64,000 nt of DNA from Acidovorax soli (GCF_014207955.1 NZ_JACHLK010000021.1:1-64000); one strand, 5' to 3'. Numbered from the stretch's first letter, positions 18,583 to 28,574 are shown. Notes: generated by a model from the letters alone, not told the origin. Numbers and translations are program-made.

Positions 18583-18885
18583 ATGAACGAATACATCCTG
18601 CTCATGCACGAAGACGCCAGCGACGCCGCGGCCGCCAACGACCCGCAGCGCTGGGGCGACTACCTCACCCAGCTGCGCGCCAGCGGCCAGTTCGACGGTG
18701 GCAGTGCCATCGGCGCGGGCGAGCGCCTGCGCAAGGGCCAGCCCGGCCAGGCGCTCAGCGGCGCGCCGAGCGGCTTCATCCGCGTGCGCGCCGACAGCCT
18801 GGAGGCCGCCAGGCGCTTTCTGGCCGGCAACCCCGTCTATGAGGCCGGCGGCACCGTGGACCTGCGCGAGCTGCCGCGCACCTGA
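18583..18885 (+). CDS. YciI-like (DGPF domain) protein
   Basis: 100 residues beginning MNEYILLMHED and containing GGSAIGAGERLR, a pattern of the YCII/DGPF family of small ferredoxin-fold proteins. Members often sit next to ECF sigma factors; none is seen here. The biochemical role is not established. It starts 28 bases after the RTX gene and is followed by a small membrane-protein gene. Confidence 0.8.
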   Translation: MNEYILLMHEDASDAAAANDPQRWGDYLTQLRASGQFDGGSAIGAGERLRKGQPGQALSGAPSGFIRVRADSLEAARRFLAGNPVYEAGGTVDLRELPRT

Positions 18886-18921
18886 GCCAGGGCAACGGCG
18901 CACCCCAAGGAGGCACCCGCA

Positions 18922-19092
18922 ATGAAACCCAGGCACTACGCCCTGCTGATCTTCGCAGCCATCCTCGCGCCCCCCGCACTGTACTTCTCGGGCCATGCCA
19001 TGGCGGCCGGCGCCGTGCTGCTGCTGACCTTCGTGCTCGAAGTGATCGCCTCGGTCACCACGGGCAAGCAGGGCAACGATACCGAGCACTGA
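18922..19092 (+). CDS. Small membrane protein (56 residues)
   Basis: An ATG at 18922 is preceded by AAGGAGG at 18907-18913, a very strong ribosome-binding site 8 bases away, so translation is likely despite the small size. The product starts MKPRHYALLIFAAILAPPA and has two hydrophobic stretches, the second being GAVLLLTFVLEVIASVT, with a short charged tail (KQGNDTEH). It is probably an inner-membrane peptide of unknown role. It lies 36 bp after the YciI-like gene and may share its transcript. Confidence 0.65.
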   Translation: MKPRHYALLIFAAILAPPALYFSGHAMAAGAVLLLTFVLEVIASVTTGKQGNDTEH

Positions 19093-19122
19093 GCAGCCAC
19101 CCAGCCGCCCTCTCCGCCCAGG

Positions 19123-22100
19123 CTAGGGCCCTTGGCGCACAGCCCCTTGGGGATGGCCAGACTGGCGCTGCAGCCACTGCAGCAGCGCTTCACCCGCCAA
19201 CGGCCTGCTGATGAGGTAGCCCTGCATCACATCGCAGCGCAGGATCTTGAGCAGGGCGGCCTGCTCCTCGGTCTCCACCCCTTCTGCGACCACCTTCATG
19301 CGCAAGGCATGTGCCAGCGAGATCATGGTGTCCACCAGGGTCTGGGCATCGGCATCGCTGGCCATCGCCGAGACGAAGGACTGGTCGATCTTGAGCACCT
19401 GCACGGGCAACCGGGCCAGGTAGGAGAGTGAAGAGTAGCCCGTGCCGAAGTCGTCGATGGCAATGTCCAGCCCCAGGGCGCGCAAGTCGTGCAGGGTCTG
19501 CACCGTCTTGTCGACCTGCTGCAGCACCGCGCTTTCGGTGATCTCCAGGTCGATGCCCGGCTCACCCGGCTCCTGCGCCAGCAGGGTCCGCACCATGCCC
19601 AGAAATTCTGCACGCTGCAGCTGGATGGCAGACACATTCACCGCCACCCGCGGCGGGTGCATGCCCTGGGCCTGCCAGCTGCGCCGATCGGCCAGCGCCT
19701 GGCGCAAGGCCCAGGCACCGACCTCGACGATCAGCCCGGTCTCCTCCATCAGCGGGATGAAATCGCCCGGGGACACCAGGCCGCGCTCGGGGTCGTTCCA
19801 GCGGATCAGCGCCTCCAGCCCGACAGTGCGGCGCGCAACGCAGTCCACCTTGGGCTGGTAGTGCAGCGTGAACTCGCTCGCCTGCAGCGCGCGGCGCAGG
19901 CGGTTTTCCAGCGCCAGCTTGGCGGCGATGACCTCGGTCATGCGCGCGTCGTAGAACAGCACCTGGTCCATGGAGGTCTTGGAGCGCTTCATCGCCGCCT
20001 CGGCGTTGTGGTACAGCGCCTCGGCGCTGTCGCCATCCATCGGAAAGCGGGCCACGCCGATGCGGCCGCTGACCCGCAGCTCCACGCCGCTGGCGACCAC
20101 CGGGTCGCTGAAGCACTGCCGGTAGAAGTCCTGCAGCATGCGGGCCACCTCGATCTCTGCCAGCTCTTCGTCGAACAGCACTGCGAACTGGTCCGATCCC
20201 ACACGCGCCATGTGGCTCGCGCCGCGCAGCAGCTGCGCCATGCGCGCGCCGACCTGGCGCAACACCTCGTCGCCCACATGGCGCCCCAGCGAGTCGTTGA
20301 TCGACTTGAAGCGCTCGATGTCCACCATGGCCAGTACCAGGGTCTGGCGCTCCGCGGCCGCATGCAGGTGCTGCGCCAGGCGCTCGCGAAACAGCATGCC
20401 GTTGGCCTGGCCGGTGAGCACGTCGTAGTAGGCCAGGCGGTTGATCTGCTCTGCCCGCTGCAGGTGCTCCATGGCAAAGGCCAGGTTGCCCGCCAGCTCC
20501 AGCAGCAACTGGCACTCCTCGTCATCGAAGAAGCCGACCTCCAGCGAGTGCAGCACCACCAGGCCCACCGCCTGGCGCTCCACCACCAGCGGCAGGATGG
20601 CCAGGGAGCGCGAGCCCGCGGACAGTGCGCGCTCGCGCACGCCGGGCCAGTCGCTGGCGGCGATGTCGTTCTCAAAAATCGGCTGCCCGTGCTCCAGCAG
20701 CTGCTCCAGGCGCACGCCGCCGCCCTGCAGTTGCTGCTGCATGGCTTCGCGGATGGACAGCAGGGCCTCGGCGGACAGGGGCACGTCGCTCACCGCCGCC
20801 ATGATCGCCTGCAGGCGCCAGGGCGTGTGCGAGAGCATGCCGATCCAGGCCTTGCGAAAGCGGCCCGTCTCCACCGCGATGCGGCAGGCCTCGGCAAACA
20901 GTTCGTCGCGGTCGGTGGCGCGCACGATGAGCGAGTTGATGTCGCTGAGCACGCTGGACACGCGGTGCAGGCGCTGCACGCGGCGCTCACCCAGCTTGGT
21001 GCGCGCGAACTGGCCCAGTTGCTGGCAGATGGCCTGCACCGAGGCCTGCTGGCGCCCATCGGGCACGCGCGCGCCGCGCGCCCGCAGCGCCAGCACCCCA
21101 AAGACCTGACCGCCCGACACCACAGGCAGCAGGCTGGCGCTGGCAACCACGTCGCTTTGCACCAGCCCCTTTTGCACCACGCGCGGCTCGGCCCGCAGGT
21201 CCGGCACCCACAGCGGCTCGCCGCTGGCCCACACATGGCCGGCCAGGCCCTCGCCCTTGTGCAGCACCAGCCGGGCGAGGCCCTCGGGCGGCTCGGGCGG
21301 CGCCATGCCCGGCAGGCTCCAGTGGGCGACCACGCGCAGCACGCCGCGCGCGTCGTCGGCAATCCAGAAGCGGGCGAACACCCAGTCCTGCGCTTCGCAC
21401 AGGATGCGCAGCACCGCCAGGGCCCCAGCGTCCAGCCCGTCCGCGCCGGCCAGCGCGCTGGCGGTGGCATGCTCCAGGCGCAGCAGGGCCTCGGTGCATT
21501 CGCGCTCGCGCTCCTGCGCGCGCAGCTGGGCCAGCTGGTCCTGCTCCTGGGCATACAGGCGGATGTTCTCGAACACCCGGCCGAAGTGCGCGGCCTGCGC
21601 CTCCAGGGCCTGCGCTTCGCTGCCGCCGGGCGGCAGCTCGCCCTCGCGCGCGCCGAGCAGGACCACGCAGCCATCGCAGGCGCTGTGCGCGGCTATGGGC
21701 ACCAGCAGGGCCCAGCGCGCCTGCGGCAGACAGGCCCGCAGCGCCTGCGCCAGCGGTGCGCAGCCGCTCCCCCCGGTCCCGCCGTCCACGCCCGCGGGTG
21801 GGTCCAGGTCGATGCGGCGCGTGGCCGGCGCGCTGCCATTCCCCTGCCGGGCCATGCCGGCCAAGGCCTCTGCCACGGCCGGCCGCAGGCCTGGGGGCTC
21901 ATCCCCCGGCAAGCCCGTCGCGCACCAGTCCATGCCCTTGTCGCCCACGCGCAGCACGGCGGTGATGGCGGCCTGCGCCGCAAACAGGTCTTGCACGCCA
22001 CGGCAAAAGGTCTCCAGCAATTGCTGGGGGTCGCGCGCGAAGGACAGGCCCAGGCTCAGCCTCGACAGCCCCTGCAGCCGCACGTTGGCCTGCTCCAGCT

Positions 22101-22560
22101 CGGCAACCTTCTCGATGAGCTTGTCGCTGATGAGCTGCACATGCTCGCGCTCGAACGAGGCGCCATGCCCGGCCACCCGCTGGTCCAGCCCGCCGGGCGC
22201 CAGCGCGCGCTCCACGGTCTGCAAGATGAGCTCGGGCTCGCAGGGCTTGGCCAGCACCGTGTGCACGCCGCAGGCGGCCGCCAGCACGCGCGCCTCGTGC
22301 TCCAGGAAGGTGGCGCTGTAGAAGATCACCTGGATGGCCTGCACGCGGGTGTCCTCGCGCAGCCGGCGCGCGAACTCGTACCCGTCCATGGTGGGCATGA
22401 GGATGTCGCAGATCACCAGGTCCGGCCGGTACAGCAGCACGCAATCGAGCGCCTGGGCACCGTCGATCGCCTCCAGGGCCTGGTGGCCTGCGTACTTGAG
22501 CAAGGTCACCACCAACTCGCGGTTGACAGGCTCGTCGTCTGCTACCAGAACCGTTGCCAA
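19123..22560 (-). CDS. Response regulator with GAF, GGDEF-like and EAL domains
   Basis: About 1,145 residues. Residues 1-120 are a receiver domain (VLVADDEP, then the phospho-acceptor Asp in PDLVICDILMPTMDGYEF). A large middle holds GAF-type sensor segments. A GGDEF-type domain (~760-880) has the signature degraded to GSDQF, so diguanylate cyclase activity is doubtful. The EAL domain (~905-1145) looks complete: EALIRW, ITESAV, DDFGTGYSSLSY, LKIDQSF, VAEGVET, fitting a cyclic-di-GMP phosphodiesterase. A TTG at 22560 after GGGAGG starts the receiver domain directly; an ATG at 22638 would add 26 residues. No sensor kinase is adjacent. Confidence 0.85.
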   Translation of the reverse strand: MATVLVADDEPVNRELVVTLLKYAGHQALEAIDGAQALDCVLLYRPDLVICDILMPTMDGYEFARRLREDTRVQAIQVIFYSATFLEHEARVLAAACGVHTVLAKPCEPELILQTVERALAPGGLDQRVAGHGASFEREHVQLISDKLIEKVAELEQANVRLQGLSRLSLGLSFARDPQQLLETFCRGVQDLFAAQAAITAVLRVGDKGMDWCATGLPGDEPPGLRPAVAEALAGMARQGNGSAPATRRIDLDPPAGVDGGTGGSGCAPLAQALRACLPQARWALLVPIAAHSACDGCVVLLGAREGELPPGGSEAQALEAQAAHFGRVFENIRLYAQEQDQLAQLRAQERERECTEALLRLEHATASALAGADGLDAGALAVLRILCEAQDWVFARFWIADDARGVLRVVAHWSLPGMAPPEPPEGLARLVLHKGEGLAGHVWASGEPLWVPDLRAEPRVVQKGLVQSDVVASASLLPVVSGGQVFGVLALRARGARVPDGRQQASVQAICQQLGQFARTKLGERRVQRLHRVSSVLSDINSLIVRATDRDELFAEACRIAVETGRFRKAWIGMLSHTPWRLQAIMAAVSDVPLSAEALLSIREAMQQQLQGGGVRLEQLLEHGQPIFENDIAASDWPGVRERALSAGSRSLAILPLVVERQAVGLVVLHSLEVGFFDDEECQLLLELAGNLAFAMEHLQRAEQINRLAYYDVLTGQANGMLFRERLAQHLHAAAERQTLVLAMVDIERFKSINDSLGRHVGDEVLRQVGARMAQLLRGASHMARVGSDQFAVLFDEELAEIEVARMLQDFYRQCFSDPVVASGVELRVSGRIGVARFPMDGDSAEALYHNAEAAMKRSKTSMDQVLFYDARMTEVIAAKLALENRLRRALQASEFTLHYQPKVDCVARRTVGLEALIRWNDPERGLVSPGDFIPLMEETGLIVEVGAWALRQALADRRSWQAQGMHPPRVAVNVSAIQLQRAEFLGMVRTLLAQEPGEPGIDLEITESAVLQQVDKTVQTLHDLRALGLDIAIDDFGTGYSSLSYLARLPVQVLKIDQSFVSAMASDADAQTLVDTMISLAHALRMKVVAEGVETEEQAALLKILRCDVMQGYLISRPLAGEALLQWLQRQSGHPQGAVRQGP

Positions 22561-22785
22561 ACGGGCCTCCCTGGACACCGATGAAGAAAGACAGGAACGA
22601 GGGGGCAGCGCGATGCAAAAGGCCTCGCGCTGCCACACGCCAAGCGCTACGCGTGGGACAGGCGCAAGGTGGAGGCTGGCCGCAAGGTGGCGCTCAGGGG
22701 CAGAAGTCGCATTGCAATGCCCGTGTCACCTGCGAAAACAGTCCCCCGCCGGCTGCAAGTGCCTGGCAATCCCGCCCTCAAAAAT

Positions 22786-22814
22786 ATTTAATGCCAGAAC
22801 GCGGTCTTGGTCAA
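22786..22814 (-). promoter_or_regulatory. Candidate promoter for the EAL response regulator
   Basis: Reading the minus strand, TTGACC (22814-22809) and TTAAAT (22791-22786) are 17 bases apart, in a locally A/T-rich patch about 225 bases upstream of the TTG start. The 365-bp gap between this gene and the LysR gene holds no other feature that I can support. Confidence 0.4.
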
Positions 22815-22925
22815 CAACACAATCTCACCCGGAATCCATGGGGTGCGGGGCCTGCGCACCCACCACCGAAGCCGCGGGCCGGCCCTTCGGCGGGGCCTGC
22901 GCCAGGCGCCAGGGCGCTTTCCCAC

Positions 22926-23866
22926 TCAACCGGGCCGGGGGCCCTTTTTCCCCGGCGACGCCAACGGCGCGACCACCTCCACCACCTGCTGCCGCACCCA
23001 CCCATGGGCCGGGTCGCCGTGCAGGCGCTCGTGCCAGACCATCGCCGGGGACAGGGGGGCCACCGGCACTGGCAGATCCAGCAGCGCCAGTGAAAGCCTT
23101 TGCGCGAGCAGCTGCGCCAGGCGGCGGGGCACAGTGAGCACCATGTCGCTGTCTGCCACCAGCACCGCACCCGCCAGAAAATGCGGCACCCGCAGCGCGA
23201 CGTGGCGGGTGCGGCCCGCCGCCGCCAGCGCGGTGTCCACCGCGCTTTCGCCCACGCCGGAAATGGTGATGGCGATGTGGCGCAAGGCGAGGTAGGTTTC
23301 CAGGCCCCACCGGCCTTTTGCCGCGGGATGCCCGGCCCTCACCACGCACACCAGGTGGTCGGTGTAGAGGCCGCGGCGGTGCAGGCTGCCAGGCAGTGCC
23401 TCGAAGATGCCCAGGGCCAGGTCTGCACCGCCCTGCTCGATCAGGCGCAGGTTGTCGCCCACGGGGGGCGCGATGTGCAGGCCCAGTGCGGGCGCCTGGC
23501 GCTCCAGGCGCGCCATCAGCCCGGCCAGCACGACCAGGGCCAGGTGGTCGTGCGCGGCGATGGTGATGCGGCCCGTGGCCGAGGCAGGGTCGAACACGGC
23601 GGGCGCCATGATGCCCCGGGCATCGTCCAGCAGCCGGGCCACCGGGCCTGCCAGCGCCTGGGCGCGCGGCGTCAGATCCAGCCCGAGCCTGCCGCGCACC
23701 ACCAGGCGGTCGCCCAGCATCTTGCGCAGCCGCGCCAGCGCCCGGCTCGCGGCCGGCTGGCTCAGCCCCAGGCGCAGGCCCGCCTGGGTGACGCTGCGCT
23801 CCCGAACCAGGGCATCGAACAGCGTGAGCAGGTTCAGGTCGAGCGCCGATAAATCCACTTGGTGCA
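22926..23866 (-). CDS. LysR-family regulator (divergent from NmrA-type gene)
   Basis: About 313 residues. The N-terminal winged helix-turn-helix reads LDLNLLTLFDALVRERSVTQ then LSQPAASRALARLRKMLGD, with Pro-Ala-Ala-Ser in the recognition helix. The rest is a LysR effector-binding domain (GRITIAAHDHLALVVLAGL, GGADLALGIFEALPG). It is a DNA-binding regulator that usually controls the divergent gene, here the NmrA-like oxidoreductase 81 bp away. ATG 23866 (MHQVDLSALDLNLL) was chosen; ATG 23885 would add six residues. The effector is unknown. Confidence 0.9.
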
Positions 23867-23947
23867 TATTCACTATGACTTTCATGCCATTGCCGCATGC
23901 TAAGCCCTCTCGCACCATGGCGGCTCTTCTGAACCGGAGTTTTTTGC

Positions 23948-24856
23948 ATGACTGCTTTCCCTGCTCTCCCCTATGCCGTGGTGGGTGTCACCGGCCGTAC
24001 CGGCGCCGCCGCGGCCCATGCGCTGCTGCGGGCCGGCCAGCCCGTGCGCGCCGTGGTGCGCGACCCGGCCCAGGGCCGGTGGTGGGCCGACCGTGGCGCC
24101 GAGATCGCCGTGGCCGACCTCACGGACCTGGCCTCCATGACCCAGGCGCTCAGCCGCTCGCGCGGCGCCTATGTGGTCTGTCCGCAGCACTACGGTCGCG
24201 ATGACCTCTTCGAGCTGGCGGACGCGATGGCCGCCACCACGGCGCGCGCCGCGCTGGCGGCGCGCGTGCCCAGGCTGGTGGCCCTGTCCTCGGTGGGCGC
24301 CGACCGCACGGGCGGCACGGGGTGGATCCGGATGAACCACATGCTCGAGCAACGCTTGAAGGCGGCCGGCGTACCCACCGTCTTCCTGCGCGCGGCCTAC
24401 TTCATGGAAAACTGGGCGCCGATGGTCGCGCAGGCCGCGCGCAGCGGCACCCTGCCGAGCTTTCTGGCGCCGCCCCGGCGCGCCCTGCCGATGGTGGCCA
24501 CCGCGGATGTCGGCAGCGCTGCAGCGGCCTTGCTGCTGCAGGGGACCGGGCACTGGACCGGGACCCGCGCCGTGGCCCTCGCAGGGCCCCGGGACTACGC
24601 ACCGAGCGATGTCGCCGCCGTCCTGGCGGCCACGCTCGGCCGGCCCATCGACGTGGCCACCGTGCCCGAGGCCCAGTGGGCCCAGGCGCTGGCCGATGCC
24701 CGCTTCTCTGAGGCCGCCCTGGCGGGCTTCACCGAAATGACACGGGGCCTCAATGCCTCGCACATCGACATCCACAGCGATTCCGCAGCCACCGAACAGG
24801 CCGGAGCGACCCCGCTCGCGCAGGTCATTGCAACGCTGGCACAGCGCCCGGGCTGA
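23948..24856 (+). CDS. NmrA-like NAD(P)-binding protein
   Basis: 302 residues with an N-terminal Rossmann fold carrying GVTGRTGAAAAHALLRAGQ, the glycine-rich dinucleotide loop of atypical short-chain dehydrogenases. ALSSVGADRTGG and LRAAYFMENWAPM are typical of the NmrA/HSCARG group, which bind NAD(P) and act as reductases or redox sensors. Substrate unknown. It is transcribed away from the LysR gene and presumably controlled by it. A second LysR-NmrA pair lies at 60082-62046. Confidence 0.85.
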   Translation: MTAFPALPYAVVGVTGRTGAAAAHALLRAGQPVRAVVRDPAQGRWWADRGAEIAVADLTDLASMTQALSRSRGAYVVCPQHYGRDDLFELADAMAATTARAALAARVPRLVALSSVGADRTGGTGWIRMNHMLEQRLKAAGVPTVFLRAAYFMENWAPMVAQAARSGTLPSFLAPPRRALPMVATADVGSAAAALLLQGTGHWTGTRAVALAGPRDYAPSDVAAVLAATLGRPIDVATVPEAQWAQALADARFSEAALAGFTEMTRGLNASHIDIHSDSAATEQAGATPLAQVIATLAQRPG

Positions 24857-24915
24857 CACTTGGCGCAGGCAGACAGGCAGGCTGGTTGGACCTGCTCCCC
24901 GGCCCGCCCCCGGGG

Positions 24916-26382
24916 CTACGGGAAGCTGTACACCAGCTGGTAGCGTTTGCTGGCCAGCATCTCTTGCATCGTGTCGCTGTGCTTGCTGCTCTTCAGCCCG
25001 TAACCGACATACAGCTTGGTGCCCCGCAAGGCGCGCAGGTCCTGGTTCGAGATCAGCACGGTGGTCCTGTTCTCCAGCCCGTTGATCCAGGGCTGGGGAA
25101 GACCGAACGGCGTCACGTGTGGGAAACCGTACCCGTTGTAGAAGTATGCCGATCCATCCGGCCCAAAGACCATGAGATAGACATCGCCCTGCACACCACT
25201 GGCCAGGTGTTCGCTGGCGATCTGCACCCGCACCGTGAGCGTCCGCAGCTCAATGGGCCCCGTCACGGTCACCTCGCCCAGCGGCCCCGGACTGGTGCCG
25301 CCGAACACCACGGCCGTGGGTTGGACCGGCGTGGCCCCTGCAGCCCCGGTGCCCAACTGCCCCACGCTGTTGCTGCCCCAGGCCATGAGGGTGCCGTCGG
25401 ACTTCAGGGCCAGGGTGTGCTGGGCCGCGGCCGCGATCGCGGTGTAGCCGTTGCCCACGAGCTGGGGGCTGTCCACATCGGCCGCCGAGTCAACGCCCAG
25501 CTGGCCGTTGGCATTGGAGCCCCAGGCCCACACCGAGCCATCGGTCTTGAGCGCCACGGTGTGCGATGTGCCCTTGGCCACCTGGCCATAGCCCGCGCCC
25601 AGCGAGGCGGGCTGCTCCTCGCCCTTCCACTGCCAGAGCGTGCCATCGGTCTTCACGCCTGCGGCGGTGGTGGCATTGAGCGCCACCTGGGCAAAGCCGC
25701 TGCCCGCCGGGCCATTGCTGCCGTAGGCGGTGCGCCAGGTGTTGAGCAGGTTGTTGTTCGACACATAGCGCATGGCGCCACCACCGAGCACGAACAGCGC
25801 GTTGTAGGGGCCGGTGGCCATCTGCCAATAGCCCGCTGGCAACTGGTCCAGCGACCCATTGTTGCCCCCTGCGGGCGCGCTGTAGATGAGCTTGGAATCG
25901 CCCCAGAACCAGACCGTGCCATCGGCCTTGGCGGCCGTGTCGGAGGTGAGCAGCTTGTCAAAGCCGCTGCCGATCTGCACCGGCACGGTTTCGTAGAACT
26001 CGCGGTCCCTCAGCACCGCGTGGCCCCACATCCACAGGCTGCCGTCGGCCTTGAGGGCCACCATGTAGCGGCTGCCCACCTGCACCTGGGTGAAGCCGGT
26101 GCCGATGCTGACCGGCTTGTTGGCGTTGGTGGACGTGCCATTGCCCAGCTGGCCGTTCATGTTGTTGCCCCAGGTCCACAGCGAGCCATCGCTCAGGATG
26201 GCGGCCGAATTCGACGCGCCCGTGGCGAACTTCACCACCGTGGCCGCATGGGCGCCCAGTGCGGCGGCAAACAAGGCGCAGGCCAGGCCCAGCCTCGCCG
26301 CGATTTGGCGGCGGCGCGGTGCGCTTCTTTGCAGCGGTTGCAGCGGCTGCAATGCGGAGGTCAACACGGCCAGGCAATTCAT
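24916..26382 (-). CDS. Secreted RCC1-repeat protein
   Basis: 488 residues. A signal peptide (long, ending near AAALGAHAA) precedes seven or so RCC1/beta-propeller blades with the repeated pattern DGSLWTWGNNMNGQLGNGTS and KTDGSVWAWGSNANGQLGVD. The last ~120 residues form a different beta-rich domain (GPIELRTLTVRVQIASEHLA, YNGYGFPHVTPFG). RCC1 propellers serve as binding platforms; exported bacterial versions are poorly understood. Its closest match in the window is the gene at 49906, of identical length. The start follows GAAAGG. Confidence 0.85.
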   Translation of the reverse strand: MNCLAVLTSALQPLQPLQRSAPRRRQIAARLGLACALFAAALGAHAATVVKFATGASNSAAILSDGSLWTWGNNMNGQLGNGTSTNANKPVSIGTGFTQVQVGSRYMVALKADGSLWMWGHAVLRDREFYETVPVQIGSGFDKLLTSDTAAKADGTVWFWGDSKLIYSAPAGGNNGSLDQLPAGYWQMATGPYNALFVLGGGAMRYVSNNNLLNTWRTAYGSNGPAGSGFAQVALNATTAAGVKTDGTLWQWKGEEQPASLGAGYGQVAKGTSHTVALKTDGSVWAWGSNANGQLGVDSAADVDSPQLVGNGYTAIAAAAQHTLALKSDGTLMAWGSNSVGQLGTGAAGATPVQPTAVVFGGTSPGPLGEVTVTGPIELRTLTVRVQIASEHLASGVQGDVYLMVFGPDGSAYFYNGYGFPHVTPFGLPQPWINGLENRTTVLISNQDLRALRGTKLYVGYGLKSSKHSDTMQEMLASKRYQLVYSFP

Positions 26383-26569
26383 GGGGTTGCGCCTTTCAAG
26401 ACAAAAAAGAAGGGAAGAAACAGGAGGACAGAAAGAAAGAAAAAAGCCCGCACCGCAGCCGCCCTGCTCCAGCGCTCCAGGCAGTATGCGCAGGGCGACG
26501 CGGCTTGTCCCTCCCCCGGCCGGGGGGGCTTGATAGACCCTCAGGAGCAGAGGGCGAGGCCCCGCCCCC

Positions 26570-27454
26570 TCACTCCAGAAACAGCTCCGCCACCATGGCG
26601 CGCAGCCACCGGTTGCCGGGGTCGTGGTGAAAGCGCTCGTGCCAGTGCTGCTTGATGGCAAAGCCCGGCAGCGCAAACGCGGTTGGCACCAGGCGCACCG
26701 CCGCAATGCGTGCCAGCGTCTGCGCAACGCGCGCGGGCACCGTAGCCACCAGTTCGGTCTGGGCCAGCAGGTTGCCCAGGCCCGGCAGGGTGTGCAGGGT
26801 CAGCACCACATCGCGCTGCATCTTCAGGCGCTTGAGCTCCTGCTCCAGCAACTCATGGCCCGTGCCCGGCGCGATGATGGCCACGTGGCGCTCGCGCTTG
26901 TAGAGCGTGCGGGTGGCGCGCGACACCAGGCGCGGGTGGGCACGGCGCACCACGCAGGCAAAGCCTTCGTCGAACAGCTTTTGCTGGTAGAAGCCCGCGT
27001 CGAGTTCGGGCATGTAGCCCACGGCCAGGTCGGTGTCGCCCGATTCCAGCCGCGCCGCGGTATCGGGCGCAATGCGCAGCACCTCGATCTGGATGCCCGG
27101 CGCCACCGACTCGACCTTCTTGACCACGCGCGGCAGAAACTCCAGATGGCTCACGTCGGTCATGCTGAGGCGAAAGCGCCGCCTGGACGTCCTGGGGTCG
27201 AACACCACCTGCTGCCTCGTGGCCGAACGCAGCAGCTCCAGCGCCTGGCGCAGGGGCCCCAGCAGATCGGCCGCATGCGGCGTGGGCACCATGCCCTGCG
27301 CCGTGCGCACGAACAGCGGGTCGTTGAACTGGCGCCGCAGCCGCGCCAGCGCCAGGCTCACCGAGGTCTGGGGAATCTCCAGGTTCTCCGCCGCGCGCGA
27401 CACGCTGCGCGTCTTGTAGACCTCATCGAACACGGAGAGCAGCCGCATGTCCAT
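26570..27454 (-). CDS. LysR-family regulator (NahR/DntR-like) of the Bug-flavoprotein cluster
   Basis: 294 residues. The helix-turn-helix is MRLLSVFDEVYKTRSVSRAA and IPQTSVSLALARLRRQFNDP, followed by a DntR/NahR-type sensor domain (FRLSMTDVSHLEFLPRVV, GDTDLAVGYMPELDAGF). These regulators commonly control breakdown of aromatic acids. It is divergent from the Bug receptor gene with 117 bp between starts, a usual regulator-operon layout, so it most likely controls 27572-29957 (inference). A GC palindrome at 26513-26526 beyond its stop may end its transcript. Confidence 0.9.
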   Translation of the reverse strand: MDMRLLSVFDEVYKTRSVSRAAENLEIPQTSVSLALARLRRQFNDPLFVRTAQGMVPTPHAADLLGPLRQALELLRSATRQQVVFDPRTSRRRFRLSMTDVSHLEFLPRVVKKVESVAPGIQIEVLRIAPDTAARLESGDTDLAVGYMPELDAGFYQQKLFDEGFACVVRRAHPRLVSRATRTLYKRERHVAIIAPGTGHELLEQELKRLKMQRDVVLTLHTLPGLGNLLAQTELVATVPARVAQTLARIAAVRLVPTAFALPGFAIKQHWHERFHHDPGNRWLRAMVAELFLE

Positions 27455-27571
27455 TATTTCAAATCCTGTTGGGCGTTATGGCACGCATTAAATAGACGCA
27501 ATGTTGCCCCCGCCCTAAAGTTTGCGCAATCCCCGCAGCGCCGTTGGGGAGCCCACCAGGAGACAACACCC

Positions 27572-28570
27572 ATGGCATCCCGCAAGCGGTCCCTTTCTTT
27601 CGCAGCATCCCCCACCCTGCGCGCCGCCGCACTGGCGGCCTGCCTGTGCCTGGCCAGCGTGCCGGCCTGGAGCCAGGACTGGCCCCAGGGCCCCGTCCGA
27701 TTGGTGGTGCCCTTCGACGCCGGCTCCACCCCCGACCTGGCCGCGCGCGCCATTGGCGAGCGGCTGGCGGCGCGGCTGCACCAGCCCTTCGTGGTCGAGA
27801 ACAAGAGCGGCGCGGCGGGCAACATCGGCACCGACGCGATTGCCAAGGCCAGCCCCGATGGCCGCACCATCGGCGTGAGCATCGCCGGGCCGCTCGGGGT
27901 GAATGCGCTGCTGTTCAAGAAGCTGCCCTACGACCCCGCCAAAGACCTGGCGCCCATCTCCATCGCCGTCTCCCAGCCCTCGGTGCTGGTGGTGGGCAAG
28001 AAGCTCGAGGGCACCGATGCCAAGGCGCTCGCGTCCAGCATGAAGGGGGCCAAGCTGACCTTCGCCTCCATTGGCGCCGGGTCCATCTCGCACCTGGGCA
28101 TGGCGGCACTGGCCACCCAGGGCGGTGCCGATGCGGTGCACATCCCCTACCGCGGATCGGGCGCCGCCGTCACCGCGGTGCTGGCGGGCGAAGTCGACAT
28201 GGCGCTGCTGCCGGCGGCGGCCGTCATGCCCCATGTCAAGGCGGGCAAGCTGTGGGCGCTGGCCGTGGCCTCGCCGGCCCGCTCGCCCTCGCTGCCCAAC
28301 GTGCCCACCCTGGCCGAAAGCGGACTGCCCGCCATCCAGGCCGATGCCTGGATCGGCTTTGTCGCCCCCGCGCGCACGCCCGATGCCGTGGTCAAGGCCT
28401 TGCAGAACCAGATCGCCCAGATCCTCGCCGAGCCCGCCATGGTGGAGAAATTCCGCGCGCAATACATGGACCCTGTGGGCGGCCCGCCCGAAGGCATGCG
28501 CAAGCAGATCGGTGCCGACATCGCGCGCTGGAAGCCGGTGATCGAAGCCCACCGCATCGCCCTGGACTGA
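27572..28570 (+). CDS. Bug/TctC-type periplasmic solute receptor
   Basis: 332 residues with a Sec signal peptide ending in PAWSQD. The mature part shows the Bug family marks: GPVRLVVPFDAGSTPDLAAR, VVENKSGAAGNIGTDAIAKA and VHIPYRGSGAAVTAVLAGEV. These proteins capture carboxylic acids in the periplasm, often for a tripartite carrier, and are greatly expanded in Burkholderiales. No TctAB membrane genes are adjacent. CAGGAG precedes ATG 27572. It shares a strand and a 4-bp gap with the flavoprotein gene, so the two form an operon. Confidence 0.92.
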   Translation: MASRKRSLSFAASPTLRAAALAACLCLASVPAWSQDWPQGPVRLVVPFDAGSTPDLAARAIGERLAARLHQPFVVENKSGAAGNIGTDAIAKASPDGRTIGVSIAGPLGVNALLFKKLPYDPAKDLAPISIAVSQPSVLVVGKKLEGTDAKALASSMKGAKLTFASIGAGSISHLGMAALATQGGADAVHIPYRGSGAAVTAVLAGEVDMALLPAAAVMPHVKAGKLWALAVASPARSPSLPNVPTLAESGLPAIQADAWIGFVAPARTPDAVVKALQNQIAQILAEPAMVEKFRAQYMDPVGGPPEGMRKQIGADIARWKPVIEAHRIALD

Positions 28571-28574
28571 TGCC

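Noticed and set aside
19489..22584. 1,031-codon plus-strand open frame
   Set aside because: Antisense shadow of the response-regulator/EAL gene; rich in His, Gln, Arg and Leu with no domain.
26513..26526. GC palindrome CCCCCGGCCGGGGG as a terminator
   Set aside because: No loop and no T run on the transcript side, so it was only mentioned with the LysR gene.
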